This document shows, in pieces, positions 14,552-19,263 of a stretch of 19,263 nucleotides of DNA (position 1 is the stretch's first letter; each line of letters begins with the position of its first letter). The stretch is from positions 1 to 19,263 of the forward strand of contig CAJNDS010001423.1 of assembly GCA_905221605.1 (NCBI GenBank), written 5' to 3'. A model generated the notes under the pieces. The model searched no databases. It had not been told where the DNA came from and was given only the letters and a program-made list of their open reading frames with translations. The position numbers and the translations under genes are program-made. This DNA is from Symbiodinium natans (taxonomy: Eukaryota; Sar; Dinophyceae; Suessiales; Symbiodiniaceae).

Positions 14552-15460
14552 GTACGGCACTGGAGAACTGAGTGCCTGACTGATTGGCGCGCCTCGGTGG
14601 CCTTGGCCGGGTTCTCCAAGCCGGCCGTGCCAGCGCTACCCAGCGTGAAACCTGACAGACGAGGCTGTGTGCCTAAACCCTCGGTTTGGCCCGCGCCCGC
14701 GTCCACCTGTTAAAGACCTCTGTAACGCCCGGCTTGTTACAGACCTCTGTCGCGCGCACGTTCGCATCATGTATATGATATTTTTTATATGATATGATAT
14801 TATATTATATATACATATACATGTACTAAAAACGGGTCTCAGGGCGCATTGGGGTAGGACGATAATGCGTCTATTTGGGGCGCACGTTGCTTACGCAGAT
14901 GTCGCAATAGACTGTGCTCGGTCTGTCGCGGGTATGTAACGCACTTGTAACGGGGTATGTCGCGCGCCGGGAGGCATGAACACCGATTTTGGGGAATCTC
15001 GGGTTTGAGGCTTCGGGGGTGTCTTGCCTAAAGCCTAGAGAGTCCCCCTGTTGATGACTGAATGGGGTTGGCCGCGACAAGCAAGACCCGGAACCCTCAC
15101 AGCTTCTTGAAATTTACGAGCACTTACCCCCCTACAAGCAAGACTTGAAACCAGTCCACATACTCAGCCTTTAAGAGTTTAAGGGGGTTTCAAATTCAGG
15201 GATACATATATTTGCTTCTTGAAACTCACGAACACTTACCCCCCGATAAGCAAGACTTGGAACCTGCAGACAACAACAAACAGGTCTGTCGCAAAACCCC
15301 GGCCATTGATACATACCCTCTGTAACGGGGTATGTCGCGTGTGGGCCGCGGCCCTGTTACAAGCAATTAATATTGGCACGCGGCCGAAGCACTAGGAGAG
15401 TGGGCAGTGGGCGCTACGCTGGCATGGGAAGGTCAACAACAGTATGGCTACGTGCAGTGA
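14552..15460. other. Gene-free region with short dispersed repeats
   Basis: No gene is supported. The region contains recurring TGTAACG words: GACCTCTGTAACGCCCGG and GACCTCTGTCGCGCGC near 14715-14757, and GTAACGGGGTATGTCGCG near 14948 and 15322. It also has an AT-rich block at 14767-14826. Three early copies of an AAGCAAGAC motif sit near 15080, 15137 and 15249, two of them preceded by CTTACCCCCC. These foreshadow the regular array that follows. If the mobile element has its 5' end here, I cannot place it. Confidence 0.55.
14767..14826. repeat. AT-rich low-complexity block
   Basis: This stretch of about 60 bases is almost wholly A and T (ATATGATATTTTTTATATGA and similar), with many self-complementary TATA words. 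It stands out in GC-rich surroundings about 215 bases upstream of the outermost gene of the cassette. Helitrons insert at AT dinucleotides, so it could be near an insertion site, but nothing proves that. Confidence 0.8.
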
Positions 15461-15754
15461 ACATCACCCCCCGATGAGCAAGACCTGGAATCACTTGTAA
15501 CGCCTCGCCCCTTCCAAGCACATCACCCCCCGATAAGCAAGACCTGGAATCATGCATTTTCACTCGTAACGCCTGGCCCCTTCCAAGCACATCACCCCCC
15601 GATAAGCAAGACCTGGAATCATTACTCTCTAACGCCTCGCCCCTTCCAAGCACATCACCCCCCGATAAGCAAGACCTGGAATCATGCATTTTCACTCGTA
15701 ACACCTCGCCCCTTCCAAGCACATCACCCCCGATAGGCAAGACCTGGAATCATT
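15461..15754. repeat. Five-copy tandem array of a 59-69-bp unit (CCCCCCGATAAGCAAGACC)
   Basis: Units start at 15461, 15520, 15589, 15652 and 15721 with ACATCACCCCCCGATAAGCA, then AGACCTGGAATCA, a variable part, TAACGCCTCG and CCCCTTCCAAGC. Length changes come from the variable middle: CATGCATTTTCACTCG is present in units 2 and 4 and replaced in units 1, 3 and 5. The alternation of long and short units suggests that a two-unit block was itself duplicated. A frame on the minus strand reads through it only because of the repeat. Confidence 0.92.
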
Positions 15755-16077
15755 GGTCTCGTGTCCTGAGGCTTCGACGATGTGGGGAGATTCGGATGCC
15801 GAAGTCCATCTTTGACCTGGTAGACTGGTAGACAGAATTAGCAAGGAATGCCGAAATGCTACGCTGCAACACTATGACATGGCTTTCAGCTGGGACCTGC
15901 CGTCGTCCGAGGGCCGGGCTCGTTTGCACCGACGACGAACACACGAAAAGACACTTGCAAGACAAGACTGCGTATGGCTTCCAACGAACAAGTTCCCGCA
16001 TGACCGCGCCTGTTTTTGAGGCCCCTGAAGTCCTCAAAAGACTCAAGAAACTCAAGATGGCTTCCAAAGAATAAAAA
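15755..16077. other. Spacer with no supported feature
   Basis: These 323 bases of ordinary composition lie between two tandem arrays. Short open frames exist on both strands (about 105 codons on the minus strand, 72 on the plus), but they overlap each other, show no recognisable motif, and have no neighbours to support them. I leave them unannotated. Confidence 0.5.
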
Positions 16078-18113
16078 CTTCCGGGTTCTCTTTCACATCC
16101 CCAGATCCCATGTAAAACACAGCAAACTCGGGCGCAAGGTTCTCTTCTGCCGGCTTCCAGGCCCGGAATGGCCTCGGAGCGGCTCCGGAGAAGCTAAGGC
16201 CGCAGTTTTTCGGAAAACTTCCGGGTTCTCTTTCGACGGCCCAGATCCCCTGTAATACACAGCAAACTCGGGCGCAAGGTTCTCTTTTGCCGGCTTCCAG
16301 GCCCGGAACGGCCTCGGAGCGGCTCCGGAGAAGCTAAGGCCGCAGTTTTTCGGAAAACTTCCGGGTTCTCTTTCGGCGGCCCAGATCCCCTGTAATACAC
16401 AGCAAACTCGGGCGCAAGGTTCTCTTCTGCCGGCTTCCAGGCCTGGAGTGGCTCCGGAGAAGCTAAGGTCGCCGTTTTCCGGAAAACGGGCGCAAAGTAC
16501 TCTTTTGGTTGCTTCCAGGCCCGAAACGGCCCCGGAGCGGCTCCGGAGAAGCTAAGGTCCCCGTTTTTCGGAAAACTTCCGGGTTCTTTTTTGGCGGCCC
16601 AGATCCCCTGTAATACACAGCAAACTCGGGCGCAAAGTTCTCTTTTGGTTGCTTCCAGGCCCGAAACGGCCCCGGAGCGGCTCCGGAGAAGCTAAGGTCG
16701 CCGTTTTTCGGAAAACTTCCGGGTTCTTTTTTGGCGGCCCAGATCCCCTGTAATACACAGCAAACTCGGGCGCAAAGTACTCTTTTGGTTGCTTCCAGGC
16801 CCGAAACGGCCCCGGAGCGGCTCCGGAGAAGCTAAGGTCGCCGTTTTCCGGAAAACTTCCGGGTTCTTTTTTGGCGGCCCAGATCCCCTGTAATACACAG
16901 CAAACTCGGGCGCAAAGTACTCTTTTATTTGCTTCCAGGCCCGAAACGGCCCCGGAGCGGCTCCGGAGAAGCTAAGGTCGCCGTTTTTCTGAAAACTTCC
17001 GGGTTCTTTTTTGGCGGCCCAGATCCCCTGTAATACACAGCAAACTCGGGCGCAAAGTACTCTTTTGGTTGCTTCCAGGCCCGAAACGGCCCCGGAGCGG
17101 CTCCGGAGAAGCTAAGGTCGCCGTTTTCCGGAAAACTTCCGGGTTCTTTTTTGGCGGCCCAGATCCCCTGGAATACACAGCAAACTCGGGCGCAAAGTAC
17201 TCTTTTGGTTGCTTCCAGGCCCGAAACGGCCCCGGAGCGGCTCCGGAGAAGCTAAGGTCGCCGTTTTTCGGAAAACTTCCGGGTTCTTTTTTGGCGGCCC
17301 AGATCCCCTGTAATACACAGCAAACTCGGGCGCAAAGTACTCTTTTGGTTGCTTCCAGACCCGAAACGGCCCCGGAGCGGCTCCGGAGAAGCTAAGGTCG
17401 CCGTTTTTCGCAAAACTTCCGGGTTCTTTTTTGGCGGCCCAGATCCCCTGTAACACACAGCAAACTCGGGCGCGAAGTACTCTTTTGGTTGCTTCCAGGC
17501 CCGAAACGGCCCCGGAGCGGCTCCGGAGAAGCTAAGGTTGCCGTTTTTCGGAAAACTTCCGGGTTCTTTTTTGGTGGCCCAGATCCCCTGTAATACACAG
17601 CAAACTCGAGCGCGAAGTACTCTTTTGCCGGCTTCCAGGCCCGAAACGGCTCCGGAGCGGCTCCGGAGAAGCTAAGGTCGCCGTTTTTCGGAAAACTTCC
17701 GGGTTCTTTTTTGGCGGCCCAGATCCCCTGTAATACACAGCAAACTCGGGCGCAGAGTACCCTTTTGCCGGCTTCCAGGCCCGAAACGGCCCCGGAGCGG
17801 CTCCGGAGAAGCTAAGGTCGCCGTTTTTCGGAAAACTTCCGGGTTCTTTTTTGGCGGCCCAGATCCCCTGTAATACACAGCAAGCTCGGGCGCAAAGTAC
17901 TCTTTTGCCGGCTTCCAGGCCCGAAACGGCCCCGGAGCGGCTCCGGAGAAGCTATGGTCGCCGTTTTTCGGAAAACTTTTTCGGAAAACTTCCGAGTTCT
18001 TTTTTGGCGGCCCAGATCCCTTGTAATACACAGCAAACTCGGGCGCAAGGTTCTCTTTTGCCGGCTTCCAGCCCCGGAACGGCCCCGGAGCGGCTCCGGA
18101 GAAGCTAAGGTAG
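16078..18113. repeat. 140-bp mini-satellite, about 14 units
   Basis: CTTCCGGGTTCT recurs at 140-base spacing (16577, 16717, 16857, 16997, 17137, 17277, 17417, 17557, 17697, 17837), with earlier units at about 16078, 16219 and 16358. Each unit contains two palindromes: CCGGAGC-G-GCTCCGG and, in some units, GTTTTCCGGAAAAC (others have TTTTTCGG). One unit near 16430-16490 is internally deleted, and the last unit carries a duplicated TTTTTCGGAAAAC near 17970. Outer units are more divergent than inner ones, as expected of arrays homogenised by unequal exchange. Overlapping 68-codon frames repeat with the unit and are not genes. Confidence 0.96.
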
Positions 18114-18128
18114 CAGTAGCTGAAGTTA

Positions 18129-18220
18129 TCACATACATATATATATATATATATATTTTTTATTTATTTATTTATTTATATTTATATTTTTATTTTTACA
18201 TATTTATTTATTTATTTATT
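18129..18220. repeat. AT microsatellite (TA)n followed by TTTA/TTTAT runs
   Basis: Alternating TA (about 18135-18155) passes into TTTATTTATTTA and T-rich variants to 18220. It marks an abrupt end of the GC-rich 140-bp array. Confidence 0.93.
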
Positions 18221-18226
18221 CAAACC

Positions 18227-18276
18227 TTCGGGCGATTTCGGCCAAACTGCCCCCCAATATTCGGGCGATTTCGGCC
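18227..18276 (+). repeat. Two copies of TTCGGGCGATTTCGGCC
   Basis: The identical 17-base word occurs at 18227-18243 and 18260-18276, 33 bases apart, between the AT microsatellite and the GAGCACGAAGGGAGG array. No function is assigned. Confidence 0.85.
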
Positions 18277-18279
18277 GAC

Positions 18280-18421
18280 GAGCACGAAGGGAGGGGACAT
18301 ACGACAAACCCTAAAAGCACGAAGGGAGAAAACCTGTAGACCTTTCATCGAACCCTACGAGCACGAAGGGAGGGGACATGCGACAAACCCTAGGAGCACG
18401 AAGGGAGGGGTCGAGAAACCT
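18280..18421 (+). repeat. GAGCACGAAGGGAGGGGACAT tandem array with telomere-like ends
   Basis: Four units start near 18280, 18315, 18359 and 18394 (spacing 35, 44, 35). Two of them contain GCGACAAACCCTA or ACGACAAACCCTA, in which ACCCTAA-like sequence matches the telomere repeat in the same orientation as the array at the right edge. Degenerate copies recur at about 18650 and 18806. It is probably subtelomere-type repeat. Confidence 0.85.
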
Positions 18422-18496
18422 CTAAAAACAAAACCTCAGTTTCTTAATTTTTGGGGTTCTTTGCAAGCAGACGAAGAGGGGTGGGGACAATGCGAC

Positions 18497-18708
18497 AAAA
18501 AAAGAAAAAAGAAAGAACAACACAAAAGAAAAAAAAACGCAAAAAACAATTAAAAAAAAAAACAAGACAAAAAAAAAAAAAACAAATAGAAACAACAAAA
18601 AAAAAAAAAAAAAAACCAAACAAAAAAAAACAAAAAAAAAAAAAAAGCCGACAAGCATGAAGGGGCGGTGTGCGGCAAGCGACCTACGTGACAAACCCTA
18701 AAACAAAA

Positions 18709-18774
<66 letters not shown>

Positions 18775-18803
18775 AACAAAAAAAAAAAAAAAAAAAAAAA
18801 AAA
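18497..18803. repeat. Poly(A)-dominated low-complexity tracts
   Basis: There are two blocks, 18497-18648 (A with scattered C and G) and 18703-18803 (nearly pure A with isolated C or T), separated by a decayed GACAAGCATGAAGGGGCGG repeat that ends ACAAACCCTAAAA. Lysine-rich or phenylalanine-rich open frames here are composition artefacts. Run lengths may be unreliable in the assembly. Confidence 0.93.
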
Positions 18804-19126
18804 CGCAGCACGAAGGAGGTGACCGTACGACAACAACCTGTATACCCTCCATCAAATCCCTTCGAGCACGTCAGGAACGGACACACTAACGGCAGAATGA
18901 ACTACGAACGCAGAACAAACGCACGACGACAGAAGGAAACCCGCATACATGGGGCCGCGACCAAAGAACACGAGCAGAATGAATAAATGAGGTTGGAGGA
19001 CAGGGCTTGCTGATGAAAAATGTGAACTTTATATTTCTTAATGTTTTGGGATTCTCTGGGTGGGTGGGTTTTTTTCTAGAGTCCAGACAGCGGCTCTACT
19101 AGAGATTGCTCGACCCAGAGCTGCTG
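18804..19126. other. Subtelomere-like spacer, no gene seen
   Basis: It contains a last decayed GCACGAAGGAGG copy near 18806 and a copy of CCTGTATACCCTCCATCAAA that echoes CCTGTAGACCTTTCATCGAA at about 18332. Otherwise it is ordinary sequence with a G-run TGGGTGGGTGGGTTTTTTT near 19059. No coding or RNA feature is recognised. Confidence 0.5.
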
Positions 19127-19263
19127 AAACCTAAACCCTAAACCCTAAACCCTAAACCCTAAACCCTAAACCCTAAACCCTAAACCCTAAACCCTAAACC
19201 CTAAACCCTAAACCCTAAACCCTAAACCCTAAACCCTAAACCCTATACACTAAACCCTAACCC
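19127..19263. repeat. Telomeric (CCCTAAA)n array, about 19 repeats, C-strand on plus
   Basis: Perfect CCCTAAA heptamers run from about 19130 to the right edge. There is one irregular stretch (CCCTATACACTAAACCC near 19241-19256) and a final shortened repeat (CCCTAACCC). This is the TTTAGGG telomere type of plants, dinoflagellates and several other protists. The C-rich strand reads 5' to 3' on the plus strand towards the right edge. A genuine right-hand chromosome end should instead read TTTAGGG there. Confidence 0.97.

Noticed and set aside
15414-15740. Minus-strand frame with repeated SCLSGGDVLGRG peptides.
   Set aside because: The peptide repeat is a by-product of the five-copy DNA repeat. 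Unit lengths of 59, 69, 63 and 69 bases do not preserve a frame throughout.
16194-18138. Repeated 68-codon open frames on the minus strand across the 140-bp array.
   Set aside because: They recur with the repeat unit, shift frame with every unit because 140 is not a multiple of three, and match no domain.
18451-18660. Lysine-rich plus-strand frame and phenylalanine-rich minus-strand frames.
   Set aside because: Poly(A) composition artefacts with no domain or codon signal.

Overview
The window looks like nuclear DNA of a repeat-rich eukaryote, most likely an alveolate or alga and probably a dinoflagellate. The support is a plant/alveolate-type (CCCTAAA)n telomeric array at the right edge, GC-rich single-exon genes all on one strand, a eukaryote-type ubiquitin protease, and long homogenised mini-satellites. 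Taxonomy is inferred; no rRNA or spliced-leader gene is visible.

Layout. Positions 1-631 are a 52-bp satellite that runs off the left edge, followed by degenerate telomere-like sequence and a 59-bp direct repeat (to about 975). From 1437 to 14551 every supported gene lies on the minus strand, so the order of reading is right to left: a Cys4/AT-hook-like protein (14551-13760), an orphan protein (13427-12678), a chimeric ubiquitin protease/Cys4 protein (12314-10452), a second copy of the orphan (10117-9368), a full-length ubiquitin protease with two HTH-like repeats (9004-7124), a Helitron Rep-helicase (7251-3676), and a second Cys4 protein (2867-1437). From 14552 to the right edge there is no convincing gene: dispersed short repeats, a five-copy CCCCCCGATAAGCAAGACC array, a 140-bp mini-satellite of about 14 units (16078-18113), AT-rich and poly(A) tracts, and about 19 telomeric repeats.

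The centre of interest is a Helitron-like rolling-circle element. Its transposase has an apparently intact HUH/two-tyrosine nuclease and a Pif1-type helicase. Directly upstream, overlapping by 128 bp in another frame, is a USP-family deubiquitinase carrying a repeated DNA-binding-like domain. Half of a zinc-binding motif (CPAC) sits at the end of the protease frame and the other half (CYPDC) near the start of the transposase frame. This suggests that the two are, or recently were, one USP-Rep-helicase polypeptide separated by a one-base frame change.

A recent tandem duplication of about 3.31 kb (7641-10950 and 10951-14258, with two substitutions and one CG-unit difference noticed) copied the end of the Cys4 gene, the whole orphan gene and the first 455 codons of the protease. 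Its junction joins the protease in frame to the Cys4/AT-hook tail, producing a new open gene of 620 codons. The same Cys4 domain occurs twice in the 476-aa protein at the other end of the cassette, which ties the outer genes to one system.
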